DNA of 64,000 nt from Enterococcus gilvus ATCC BAA-350 (GTDB lineage Bacteria > Bacillota > Bacilli > Lactobacillales > Enterococcaceae), in contig NZ_ASWH01000001.1 of NCBI RefSeq assembly GCF_000407545.1, forward strand, positions 2,061,501 through 2,125,500. Reading direction: 5' to 3'. Shown one piece after another: positions 27,715 to 36,567 of the stretch (position 1 is the stretch's first letter; each line of letters opens with the position of its first letter). The position numbers and the translations under genes were made by a program. A model generated the notes under the pieces. The model was not told the origin of the DNA, made no database searches, and saw only the letters and a program-made list of their open reading frames with translations.

Positions 27715-28642
27715 TTTTTTCACCATAAATTTTGTATAAATTCAACTCATAACTTTTCTTATCATCTGTTACAACTGTATCTAAGATTAAGCCTGTTACA
27801 AGCAATAATAAAGACAATGTCATAAGGCCTGTAGCTAATATTGCAGAAGGTATTTTAGCAATAAATCCCGTACGAATAAACTCGCTAATTACTGGTATAC
27901 CTGCTACCAATCCTAGTAAAAAAAATAAAGCAAACCACATTGAAAAAAAGAAAAGCGGCTTATAATCTTTGCACATTTTAAAGATAGTCATCAATACTTT
28001 TATACCATCAGAGAACGTATCCAACTTTGATTCGCTCCCTTCTGGACGATCTCTATAATCTATGGGTATTTCGACTAGCTTGAATCTTTTATCTAAAGCA
28101 TGGATTGTAAACTCAGTTTCAATCTGAAATCCACTACTCATAACGGGAAAGCTTTTTACAAATAATCTATTAAATCCCCTATATCCTGTCATAACATCTT
28201 TTATATTTGCTTTATAAAGCCAATTTATCGAATTCTTGACTAAGTTATTTCCGAAGTCATGGAAAGCTCTTTTATTTTCACTAAAGTATGTCCCGTTTGA
28301 GAGTCTGTCTCCAATAACCATATCCGCACGTTTTTCCTCTAATGCTTTTATTAATTCATGGCATGATTCCGCAGGATAAGTGTCATCACCATCCACCATT
28401 AAATAAAAATCAGCTTCAATATCAAAGAACATTTGACGAATCACATTCCCTTTACCTTGTCTAGGTTCTCTCCGTACAATTGCACCTTCCTCCTTTGCAA
28501 CTAGATAAGTATCATCTGTTGAATTATTATCGTATACATAAATGTCCGCATCAGGTAATTCTCTCTGAAAATCATTAATTACCTTTTTTATTGTCATTTC
28601 TTCATTGTAACATGGGAGCAGTACTGCTATTTTGTTTTCCAT
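27692..28642 (-). CDS. GT2 glycosyltransferase, DPM1/ArnC-like with TM tail
   Basis: A 316-residue enzyme: a GT-A domain beginning VLLPCYNEEMTIKKVI, metal site LMVDGDDTYPAE, GYRGFNRLFVKSFP acceptor segment, and two C-terminal TM helices (about 230-290). This is the pattern of polyprenyl-phosphate hexose synthases. Its end overlaps the DUF6020-like gene, so the two probably act together: one charges undecaprenyl phosphate, the other transfers the sugar outside. The ATG follows AAGGAG. It lies after a terminator, so it may start a separate transcript. Confidence 0.85.
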   Translation of the reverse strand: MENKIAVLLPCYNEEMTIKKVINDFQRELPDADIYVYDNNSTDDTYLVAKEEGAIVRREPRQGKGNVIRQMFFDIEADFYLMVDGDDTYPAESCHELIKALEEKRADMVIGDRLSNGTYFSENKRAFHDFGNNLVKNSINWLYKANIKDVMTGYRGFNRLFVKSFPVMSSGFQIETEFTIHALDKRFKLVEIPIDYRDRPEGSESKLDTFSDGIKVLMTIFKMCKDYKPLFFFSMWFALFFLLGLVAGIPVISEFIRTGFIAKIPSAILATGLMTLSLLLLVTGLILDTVVTDDKKSYELNLYKIYGEKNVKDKGI

Positions 28643-28775
28643 TTCACTAATCTCCTTAAAAATAAATACTAATACAAGAATACAAGAGTTGAAAAATTTT
28701 TTCTACTGCTTTTCCATTCCTTCCAAAAATAAATTAAAAATGGAATCTAAATTTAACTGAATATTTTAAGACATC

Positions 28776-28812
28776 AAAAAGACATTAACTTAAATTTCTC
28801 TAGTTAATGTCT
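28776..28812 (-). terminator. Terminator after the epimerase gene
   Basis: Reading leftward, a perfect 11-bp stem AGACATTAACT/AGTTAATGTCT with an 11-base loop is followed by TTTTT. It starts within about 10 bases of the epimerase stop and divides the variable region into two transcription units. Confidence 0.85.
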
Positions 28813-28817
28813 CTAAT

Positions 28818-29771
28818 TTAAACCAATTTTTCTGATACTAAATATTTTTTCATGCCTTCTTTTACACTGAAGCACGGTTTATATCCTAATCCGTTCAATC
28901 TAGAAATATCAGCAACAGAGTCTCTGATGTCGCCGTCCCTCTCAGCTTCATGTTTCACAGTCAACTCAATTCCTAATGCCTCATCAATGACTTCAATCAA
29001 GTCATTCAAAGTAATCGCGTCACCTGTTCCAACATTAAACTGCTTGCCTAGAGCTTCCTCTTTATTTGCGACAAGTAATAACGCTTGGACAACATCTTCA
29101 ACAAATACAAAGTCACGAGATTGAGAACCGTCACCAAATAATGTGAACGGCGCATTCTCTCCAAGTTGCATTTTCTTATAGCGATCAACCAAAATTGAGA
29201 TTACACCGCTATAAGGAGATTCGGGATTCTGATTGGGCCCGTAAACATTAAAGAAACGCACTGCACTAGTATTAACGCCATATAGACGATAATAATCCAA
29301 AACATACTGCTCCGCAGCGAACTTATCGACTGCATACGGTGTTAAGGGACGAATGACCGATTCTTCTTTTTTTGGCAGCGTTGGTTCATCGCCATATACT
29401 GCAGCTGAAGAACTAAAAACCAATCGCTTCAAATTTTTTTGATATTTTCGAACGAATTCCAACAACATTAGAACACTTTCAAAGTTAATCTGGTGTGTTT
29501 CTACTGGGCGCTCAACTGAATCAGCAACGCTAGCAATCGCCGCTAAATGAAAGATGTAATCAAACGTATCATTTGAGAGGATATCTGCCATTAATTCGCC
29601 ATCTGTTACAGATCCATTAATGAATGTAAGGTTTTCCCCTTTAATTAGGTTCTCCTCTTTTCCCATAGATAAATCATCAACTACAGTAACTGAATTTTCT
29701 TTCGATAAATGATTCGCTAATGTGGAGCCGATGAATCCGGCACCGCCTGTGATTAAATAGTTATGCAACAA
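28818..29771 (-). CDS. NAD-dependent epimerase, UDP-hexose 4-epimerase-like SDR
   Basis: A 317-residue extended SDR: Rossmann motif [14 protein letters not shown] at the N-terminus, SSSAAVYGD, catalytic Tyr-x3-Lys in YAVDKFAAEQ, and RFFNVYGPNQNP. This points to a UDP-Glc/GlcNAc 4-epimerase-type enzyme supplying Gal or GalNAc donors; the exact substrate is not resolved. The only start codons are TTG (29771 or the next codon) after AAGGGGGA. Unlike its neighbours it is about 42% GC, so it seems to belong to the stable chromosomal part of the locus. Confidence 0.85.
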   Translation of the reverse strand: MLHNYLITGGAGFIGSTLANHLSKENSVTVVDDLSMGKEENLIKGENLTFINGSVTDGELMADILSNDTFDYIFHLAAIASVADSVERPVETHQINFESVLMLLEFVRKYQKNLKRLVFSSSAAVYGDEPTLPKKEESVIRPLTPYAVDKFAAEQYVLDYYRLYGVNTSAVRFFNVYGPNQNPESPYSGVISILVDRYKKMQLGENAPFTLFGDGSQSRDFVFVEDVVQALLLVANKEEALGKQFNVGTGDAITLNDLIEVIDEALGIELTVKHEAERDGDIRDSVADISRLNGLGYKPCFSVKEGMKKYLVSEKLV

Positions 29772-29783
29772 ACAGTCCCCCTT

Positions 29784-31229
29784 TTATTTAACTCTTTTTA
29801 AAATCCATTTTCTTGAACTCTGAATAATCTCATTTTTAGAATATCTAAAGTAAAATAGAGTTATGGCTAAATAGAAAATTATCCCTATACCTATCTTTAT
29901 TATAAGTCTAAAAAATATTGACAATGCTTCCAATGGTAGACTATTTAGCATAATCATCATTGCTATCCCTGATACAAAAAATACAACAAATGGACTGACA
30001 AATATTTTAAAAGATATTTCTTTTCGAGCCGCATATATTTGATAAATTGCAAGCACACTTTCTGATAAAAAAGTCGCTACAGTAGCACCTAGTAGGCCTA
30101 AAGGTTTAACTAACAATAAGTTAACAATGATACTGGTTATGGCACCTAGCAAAACAGACACTACAAACGGCCTATCTTTGGATTGTGGAATCAGATATTG
30201 GGTCCTGATTACATTTCCAAGTGCATAGAATGGCAAATACAAAGCCAAACCATTAAGAACTAATATACTTGCACTGAAGTCTCTCCCATAAAATAATGGG
30301 ATAAAGTCTTTTGAAATACCTAAAATACCAAAAGCAAATGCTATTGAGAGAAACAACGCAAAAATTATAGAGTAATTAAGATATTTTGTAGCTTGATCTT
30401 TTGAGTCCTTTTTTTCATAGATCGCTGCCATCTGAGGTAGCATTACTGTTCCTAACGCCGCTATTATTCCCTTAGGCATTGACAAAACTTGACTACCTGC
30501 ATTATAAAATCCTACGTCTTTTATGCTACTTAGATTTCCTAAGAAAACTGAAGTGAAACTAGTGTATATGGTTGCGGAGACAATAGGAATGAATAAGATA
30601 GCAGAGGGTTTAAAATGTTTAGCTACATCTGATAACTTAATTTTTTTATAAAAAATATAATTTTTTATTTGAAACCAAGTAATCAAGAAGCCTACAATCG
30701 CACTTCCATTCATGATTAAAGTATATATCCAAAGGTCGCTCTGATTTTTAACAAGAAGAAATATAAATATTAAAGTTGACAACTTGACCAAAATATTTCT
30801 AACGATAACAATATTAAATTGCTGAATTCCATAAAAAAACCAGTTTATATCTAACATATAGCTAACAATGAGAAATACTTGAAGTAAAGCAATATCTTGA
30901 TACTGTCGAGCAAAATTGGAAACATATACAAAGTAAAGAATTATACATAAAATTCCACTAAGCAATTGTATCCCAAAAATTTCGAAAAACAGTATGCTTC
31001 GCTTTTCAATATTCTCTCCGACCTTAGCTATAGATCGATTTCCATAATGGTCTACTCCTAACTTGACTACTAGAGCAAAATAAATTGCAATAGAATAAGT
31101 GTAGTTATAAATACCAATCTTTTCTGCTCCGAGAATTCGAGCAATATAAGGCATTGTTAGCAATGGGAAAATAATAGAGAACACTTGATAAAATGCATTT
31201 GAGAAAAAATTCTTTGCAATATTTTTCAT
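29784..31229 (-). CDS. Wzx-type oligosaccharide flippase
   Basis: A 481-residue protein with about 12-14 TM helices and the polysaccharide-transport (MATE/MOP) pattern: NFFSNAFYQVFSIIFPLLTM, PYIARILGAEKIGIYNYTYS and a central ...MPKGIIAALGTVMLPQMA. Such flippases move undecaprenyl-diphosphate-linked repeat units outward. ATG 31229 directly follows the stop of the upstream gene; an ATG four codons earlier is possible but sits right against the ribosome binding site. AT-rich (about 30% GC). Confidence 0.88.
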   Translation of the reverse strand: MKNIAKNFFSNAFYQVFSIIFPLLTMPYIARILGAEKIGIYNYTYSIAIYFALVVKLGVDHYGNRSIAKVGENIEKRSILFFEIFGIQLLSGILCIILYFVYVSNFARQYQDIALLQVFLIVSYMLDINWFFYGIQQFNIVIVRNILVKLSTLIFIFLLVKNQSDLWIYTLIMNGSAIVGFLITWFQIKNYIFYKKIKLSDVAKHFKPSAILFIPIVSATIYTSFTSVFLGNLSSIKDVGFYNAGSQVLSMPKGIIAALGTVMLPQMAAIYEKKDSKDQATKYLNYSIIFALFLSIAFAFGILGISKDFIPLFYGRDFSASILVLNGLALYLPFYALGNVIRTQYLIPQSKDRPFVVSVLLGAITSIIVNLLLVKPLGLLGATVATFLSESVLAIYQIYAARKEISFKIFVSPFVVFFVSGIAMMIMLNSLPLEALSIFFRLIIKIGIGIIFYLAITLFYFRYSKNEIIQSSRKWILKRVK

Positions 31230-31230
31230 A

Positions 31231-32112
31231 TTACTCTTCATCTCCTAAACCGTTGAACGATTTTACAAGAAAATCACTATATGTTCCTGAGCTATATTGA
31301 ACTTCTTTATAAGTTAACTTATGAATATTAGTCAGTTCACATAAATGTAAAAATTCATTTTCTTCGTACATCTCATTTAACTGAAATTGAAGAAGATGCG
31401 AATTTCCGTTGGTTTGCAAGGGTACTTTTTTCCACTCGCTCTTGTAACATCTTACAACTATACTAAAGAAGATATGAAAAAGATAATAATTAACTAAAAT
31501 ATTGTGGTCTTTCCAGTAATCCAAAAGTAACCTCCTTGTTTCAGTAATAACTGGGTTATTTTTTTTTGCTGATAAAAACCAACTTGATATTAAAATGGGG
31601 CTCTCTTGACTATCATTAAAAGTAGTCCTGAATGCAAATAAATCCGCATCAGTAATATGCTTTTCTATAGGCCCTGTTAATAAGACCGTCGCATCAATCC
31701 AAATACCTCCATAATTAGATAGTAAGTCCGCACGAACAATATCTGAAAATTGTGCATTTGAAATGATCCCTTTTTTCCACTTTTTCATAATATAATCCGG
31801 AAGATGAAGAAAATTATCTAGATTTTTTTCATCCAGAAAAATAATATCTTTGTCTTCGCAATTTTCTTTAACAGAATGAAGACAAGTACGTACTAATTCA
31901 GGTGATTGTTCGATACCTTGTAACCAACAAATCCAAACATAATTACTAATTTCCATTTCTTCTTTTTTATATTGAGGCTTGTATCTTCTAACTAAATAAT
32001 TATATGCATTATAAGCTCGCCTATCTGCATCCAAAGATTTAGAGTATTTAAGTCTGGGACGATATACAATTGTACCGAGAGCTATTTTCTCAATTAGTTT
32101 TGCTAATTCCAT
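31231..32112 (-). CDS. Capsular polysaccharide synthesis glycosyltransferase (GT32-like)
   Basis: A 293-residue soluble protein with the Caps_synth/GT32 signature: YVWICWLQGIEQSPELVRTC, ISNAQFSDIVRADLLSNYGG and the DxD-like WIDATVLL. It probably adds a hexose to the decoration repeat. ATG 32112 is used; an in-frame TTG three codons earlier has no room for a ribosome binding site. An A9 tract lies inside the gene (31559-31567). AT-rich; codon use matches its neighbours and not the conserved half. Confidence 0.83.
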   Translation of the reverse strand: MELAKLIEKIALGTIVYRPRLKYSKSLDADRRAYNAYNYLVRRYKPQYKKEEMEISNYVWICWLQGIEQSPELVRTCLHSVKENCEDKDIIFLDEKNLDNFLHLPDYIMKKWKKGIISNAQFSDIVRADLLSNYGGIWIDATVLLTGPIEKHITDADLFAFRTTFNDSQESPILISSWFLSAKKNNPVITETRRLLLDYWKDHNILVNYYLFHIFFSIVVRCYKSEWKKVPLQTNGNSHLLQFQLNEMYEENEFLHLCELTNIHKLTYKEVQYSSGTYSDFLVKSFNGLGDEE

Positions 32113-32138
32113 TATTTTCAAACCTATCTTATAAAATT

Positions 32139-33335
32139 TTAATTGTCCATTTCCATAATAATTCGATCACCAAGTTCTTTACTAGCCATACCTGATTCAA
32201 AAATTCCAAGCCTCTTATTGAATCTTTCAATTGAAGTAAAATAATCTTGCTCATCGAAAGTTCTAATTTGTTGAATAAGCTGATTGCTATTTTTTGAAAC
32301 GGGGAATGGTAAGTCTTCTAAATCTAACACTAATCCACGACTTTTCATATACTCATCATAATCGTAAGCATATAAAAAACACTTCTTCTTCGAAACTAAC
32401 ATCTCTCCAAAAATAGACGAATAATCGGTAATTAAAATTTCTAATGCGCACAATAACTCTTGAGTATCCGGATAGTCATTTGCGTTTATTATATAATCTA
32501 TTTGTGTCAATTCGTTAATTAAGGGTGCGTGTTTCTTAACGTCATTAGGGTGAAGCCTTAACAAAATAATAATCTCATTTTTGAACTTAGCCTCGGATGT
32601 CTCTTTTATATTTTTTAGAACTTCTGGTTGAATTTTAAGGCTGCCATCCTCTCTAAAAGTAGGAGCATATAGTAAAATTTTTTTCTGTTTATCAATTTCA
32701 TAGTAGCTATAGACTTTTTCAATCACTGAAAGATCATTTTTTACAATAATGTCGTTCTTGGGAATTCCATTTCTATAAAATTCTCCCGAATACCAAAATG
32801 TATACTGTAAATTTCTAAATAGGCTTGAATGTTCAAAAACTAACAAATCACACATTTGGGAATCTTTTTTTGCTATTCTTACATATCTTTTACTAAGAGA
32901 ACTCTCGATATCATGTTCAATTCTCTTTAATCCAAACCCCGCGTGCCAGGTTTGAATATAAAATTGGTTTTTTCGTTTCTTAGGATGAAAATTTTTTCGA
33001 CAATTATCAATCCAAATTTTTGCAGTATGCAGTTCTAATAATGCTTTAAAAGAATTATTCTCAATTAAACGGACCTCACTTGGAAATTCAGTTCGCTTAT
33101 TCTCTATAACTTCTGTCTTACACAACCAAACTATATCTAAATTAGAAAAATTTTCCAGTAAATAATTAACAATATATTTTGGATTTTCTCCATACGATTT
33201 TCCCCAAAAATTAGACACAACTATTTTATTTTTTTTGACAGGAAAAAAGATAAAAATAGGGTAGCATAAATAGAAAATTGAATAATCAAAAATCCTTAAA
33301 AAGACTGTTCTAATTAATTTCAGTTTTAATTCCAA
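32139..33335 (-). CDS. CDP-glycerol/ribitol-type polyol phosphotransferase (TagB/TagF family)
   Basis: A 398-residue member of the CDP-glycerol glycerophosphotransferase family: an N-terminal amphipathic helix region, IQTWHAGFGLKRIEHD (the conserved TWHG-like motif, here TWHA), LLYAPTFREDGSLK, LLRLHPNDV and ITDYSSIFGEMLV. These enzymes transfer polyol phosphates from CDP-polyols to lipid-linked glycans. The only usable start is TTG 33335, with a weak AAGAAGTG upstream. It fits the cytidylyltransferase gene 2.5 kb upstream. Confidence 0.85.
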   Translation of the reverse strand: MELKLKLIRTVFLRIFDYSIFYLCYPIFIFFPVKKNKIVVSNFWGKSYGENPKYIVNYLLENFSNLDIVWLCKTEVIENKRTEFPSEVRLIENNSFKALLELHTAKIWIDNCRKNFHPKKRKNQFYIQTWHAGFGLKRIEHDIESSLSKRYVRIAKKDSQMCDLLVFEHSSLFRNLQYTFWYSGEFYRNGIPKNDIIVKNDLSVIEKVYSYYEIDKQKKILLYAPTFREDGSLKIQPEVLKNIKETSEAKFKNEIIILLRLHPNDVKKHAPLINELTQIDYIINANDYPDTQELLCALEILITDYSSIFGEMLVSKKKCFLYAYDYDEYMKSRGLVLDLEDLPFPVSKNSNQLIQQIRTFDEQDYFTSIERFNKRLGIFESGMASKELGDRIIMEMDN

Positions 33336-33350
33336 AAAAACACTTCTTTC

Positions 33351-34784
33351 TTATGTAAATCTATGCTTAGGCCTCTTTTTAGGAAAATATTGATGAACCA
33401 ATTGACCCAATAATAACCAGAAGATGAAAGCTCCAATCTTATTAACCAAAATGATTTCTGATGACAAAACAGCATTGATGCTAATTGCTGCAATGATTAG
33501 AATGTCATAAAAATAGACTGTCTTATAAAGATCTCTATCTAATAAAACAGACTTTATAGCTGCAAAAATTTTAGTCACATAGAAAGAAAAAAATGTAATA
33601 AAGCCCATGATACCTGTTCCAGCAAGCGTATGAACTATAAAACTATGAAGTGAGAGCCCTGTCTTAGCAACATATGATTCAGGAAGAAATGCTTTAGCGT
33701 AGCTCACAATACCTTCACGTGATGGTCCCACACCAAACAGAAAGTTTTGTTTAAACATTAAAAATCCTGCTTTCCAAATCCCAAAACGCCCATTTGATAA
33801 ATCATCAGAATCTGATACATCGTTTCTAGTCAAATTAACTGCTTTTTCTTTATTGCTGGCATTAATACTTTTCTTAGTCGTTTCTGTTCTCAAACCATAA
33901 ATAAAATCCGGAATTAAAGTCAGTCCTTGTTTTAAAATATTCAAAAAAACAAAGAATATTCCTGTAACAGTCATACTAAATATAATACTTAACAATAAAC
34001 TTAAAGGTATAGATTTCCCTTTTTTTACTAAATATTGATTTACTATAGTAAATCCAGCAATAAAAACAACTGCCAATGTTTCAACTAAACCAGTTCTAGA
34101 GCCAGATAACAAAATGAAACTTAGGCAAAAAAAACTATTTACATAAAGGAAAATCCTTAGAATCTTACCTTTTATTTGTTTTTGGAATAAAAACATAAAT
34201 GAAAATATTATTGATACTAAACAGATTGTTGAAGCAAAGTTTGGGTCTGAAAATACCCCAAAAAGTCTATTCTCTAAAAATCCAAGTCTTAAAGGATGAA
34301 ATCTATTTGGTAATTTAATACTGTATTGAATCTGAAAAACAAACATGATATTTGAGATAGTTACTAATAAAAACCAAATTGCAATTAGAATTTTAGCGAA
34401 CAATTCAATTATCCGTTTAGAAGAATCCTTATAATGACTAAATTCATATATTACAAGTAAATATATGCTTTCATTTAGTAAAATCTTGATATTTGAACTC
34501 AAACCATAATGATAGTTTATTAAACTCGAGATTCCCATAATGATCAAAAATAGGAATAAGAGGATATTGTATGTAAATTTTCTTGCCTTAAGCATTTGAA
34601 ATAAGTCATATGCTATGAAAAGTACACCAACTAATCCAGCAGGTACAACAAGAATTGTATTTAAAATTTTGGGTATGAAATCATATGGCCCAAATTCTTT
34701 CAAAATTAAAATCGTCCCGAAATAAATAATATAGAATGAACGAAATCGTTCAATATATGACTGAATCTTAGTATCTACAACCAT
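33351..34784 (-). CDS. Wzy-type O-antigen polymerase/ligase family protein
   Basis: A 477-residue polytopic protein with 10-12 TM helices. It has the Wzy_C/WaaL pattern: SGSRTGLVETLAVVF, a large outer loop of about 70 residues (290-360), and HSFIVHTLAGTGIMGFI with the conserved loop His. It probably polymerises the repeat unit outside the membrane. The ATG directly follows the upstream stop codon; GAGGAG lies inside the end of that gene. AT-rich. Confidence 0.85.
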   Translation of the reverse strand: MVVDTKIQSYIERFRSFYIIYFGTILILKEFGPYDFIPKILNTILVVPAGLVGVLFIAYDLFQMLKARKFTYNILLFLFLIIMGISSLINYHYGLSSNIKILLNESIYLLVIYEFSHYKDSSKRIIELFAKILIAIWFLLVTISNIMFVFQIQYSIKLPNRFHPLRLGFLENRLFGVFSDPNFASTICLVSIIFSFMFLFQKQIKGKILRIFLYVNSFFCLSFILLSGSRTGLVETLAVVFIAGFTIVNQYLVKKGKSIPLSLLLSIIFSMTVTGIFFVFLNILKQGLTLIPDFIYGLRTETTKKSINASNKEKAVNLTRNDVSDSDDLSNGRFGIWKAGFLMFKQNFLFGVGPSREGIVSYAKAFLPESYVAKTGLSLHSFIVHTLAGTGIMGFITFFSFYVTKIFAAIKSVLLDRDLYKTVYFYDILIIAAISINAVLSSEIILVNKIGAFIFWLLLGQLVHQYFPKKRPKHRFT

Positions 34785-35837
34785 TTAAAAAAGCTCCTCT
34801 TTCAATATCATAACTGTCTTTTCTAAAGACTCGTTAAAGTCGAATTTAGGCGTCCAGCCGAGACTTCTAATTTTTTTATCATCTAATAAAGCTAAAGTAG
34901 CAGTCGAAAAGCCCTTTTTTTCTAACTCATCAGGTAATTCAAATATAACCTTTGTTTTCGAGTAGGACGCAATACTTTCAGCAAATTGTTTCAGAGTCAC
35001 ATCGCCGTTAAGACCTTTAATATTATAGGCCTCACCCCTGATTCCTTTTACTATCAACATCAATAATGCAGACGCAACATCAGCAACATAGCTATATGAA
35101 AATAACTGATCACCTTTACTTTTAAGAATGACATTCTGATTGTTTACACCATTAAAAATAAATTGAGTTGAGGCCTTTGAATCCCCTCTATCAACTGTAG
35201 GACCGAATACTCGACTAATTCTAGCGATAACAATATCAAGATTATGTTTCGAGATATAAGCTTGACACAAAGCCTCGCTAGTTCTTTTGGCTTCACTGTA
35301 TCCAGCTCTTAAAGTATTGCAGTCTATATATCCCATGTAACTTTCATCAAAATATTTAACATCTTGCCTATTTTCTCCATATATTTCAACGCTGGAGAAG
35401 AAAATTGTTCTTTCAACTTTTTTCTTTCGAGCAAACTCTAAAATATTTTGAGTACCAATAATATTAGTAGTAATAGTTCCAACTGGATCTGTAGCGTATA
35501 GTTTAGGATGTGTGTTACTTGCAGCTTGTAAAATATAATCACATGTTATCTTGTCTGAAATTTCTTGATTAATATCCATTTCTAAAATACTAAAAGAATT
35601 TTCAAAAACGTAGTTAGAAAAAATTTTTACTAATTTTTCTCTATTTCGCCCCACACCAATCACAATATTATTTAAGTCGTATTTTTTATTAGCATACATT
35701 AACACATCTATTAGAAAACGACCAATCAATCCTGAGGCACCAAAAATTAAAAAGCGCTTATTTCTTATATTCAAATTGGCAAAATCTTCAGAGACTATTG
35801 AAATATCATTTGTGTAATCTTTATTGGATTGAAACAA
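34785..35837 (-). CDS. Extended SDR reductase/epimerase paired with an IspD-like enzyme
   Basis: A 350-residue NAD(P)-dependent protein: Rossmann motif LIFGASGLIGRFLID (about 30-45), FFSSVEIYGENR, catalytic Tyr-x3-Lys in YSEAKRTSEAL, and RISRVFGPTVDRGDS. The pairing with a cytidylyltransferase suggests a sugar-phosphate reductase or epimerase supplying a CDP-polyol, as in some pneumococcal capsule loci; the exact substrate is unknown. The start appears to be TTG 35837, with AGGAG 11 bases away. It is not the zinc alcohol dehydrogenase (TarJ) usually paired with TarI. Confidence 0.75.
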   Translation of the reverse strand: MFQSNKDYTNDISIVSEDFANLNIRNKRFLIFGASGLIGRFLIDVLMYANKKYDLNNIVIGVGRNREKLVKIFSNYVFENSFSILEMDINQEISDKITCDYILQAASNTHPKLYATDPVGTITTNIIGTQNILEFARKKKVERTIFFSSVEIYGENRQDVKYFDESYMGYIDCNTLRAGYSEAKRTSEALCQAYISKHNLDIVIARISRVFGPTVDRGDSKASTQFIFNGVNNQNVILKSKGDQLFSYSYVADVASALLMLIVKGIRGEAYNIKGLNGDVTLKQFAESIASYSKTKVIFELPDELEKKGFSTATLALLDDKKIRSLGWTPKFDFNESLEKTVMILKEELF

Positions 35838-35851
35838 TTTTAATTCAACTC

Positions 35852-36553
35852 CTAATCATTCATTTTAAGATAAGCTTTAAAGAGTTCTAAATCATCAGTA
35901 GTGGTTAATTTAATATTTTTATCAGATCCTGCAGCAAAATATAGTGTTTCACCTAATTCAACCATCATTGTATTAGTATAGGAAGAATCAGTCATACCTA
36001 TATTTTCTTCGATAGCTCGATTATAAGAAGACAATAAAGTTTCATATTTATATGCTTGTGGAGTTGAGACTCTTCTAATAGTATTTCTATCGATATACGA
36101 GGTGGTAGTTGTTTCCGTATCTTTGATAAAAATCTGCTCATTATATGGTAAAGAAGTTACAGCATTTCCATACTCTTGACATTTAACAATTACATCTGAT
36201 AAAACTATCTCATCTACTAAAGGTCTAATTCCATCATGTATAATAATTGTATCATTTGCTTCAGAAAATTCATCTAAAAATTGAACTCCTTTATTTATAG
36301 ACTCCTGACCGATGCTCCCACCCTCGATTATCCATTTAACTTTTTTTAGACCAAACTCATTGATATATCCTTGAAGAGTATCTTCCCATCCCGATTTACA
36401 AACAACTAAAATTCTATCTACTAATGGATGATGCTCAAAAGACTCCAAAGTATAAATGATAATTGGCTTATTATTTATCATAATAAATTGTTTAGGTATT
36501 GATTGACCCATTCGTTTACCAACTCCGCCGGCAATAATCACTGCAGTTATCAT
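35852..36553 (-). CDS. IspD/TarI family cytidylyltransferase
   Basis: A 233-residue nucleotidyltransferase: VIIAGGVGKRMGQSIPKQF (CTP-binding P-loop-like motif), IIHDGIRPLVDE, and TTDDLELFKAYL at the end. These are IspD/TarI features. Location inside a polysaccharide locus, next to an SDR and near a CDP-glycerol-type transferase, argues for a polyol-phosphate cytidylyltransferase, not MEP-pathway IspD. ATG 36553 follows GGGAG; an earlier in-frame TTG is too close to that site. Confidence 0.83.
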   Translation of the reverse strand: MITAVIIAGGVGKRMGQSIPKQFIMINNKPIIIYTLESFEHHPLVDRILVVCKSGWEDTLQGYINEFGLKKVKWIIEGGSIGQESINKGVQFLDEFSEANDTIIIHDGIRPLVDEIVLSDVIVKCQEYGNAVTSLPYNEQIFIKDTETTTTSYIDRNTIRRVSTPQAYKYETLLSSYNRAIEENIGMTDSSYTNTMMVELGETLYFAAGSDKNIKLTTTDDLELFKAYLKMND

Positions 36554-36567
36554 ACTATTCAACTCCC

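Noticed and set aside
35852..36553. IspD-like gene as the MEP isoprenoid pathway enzyme
   Set aside because: Context is purely polysaccharide synthesis with polyol phosphotransferase partners; enterococci use the mevalonate route, so a polyol-phosphate cytidylyltransferase is much more likely.
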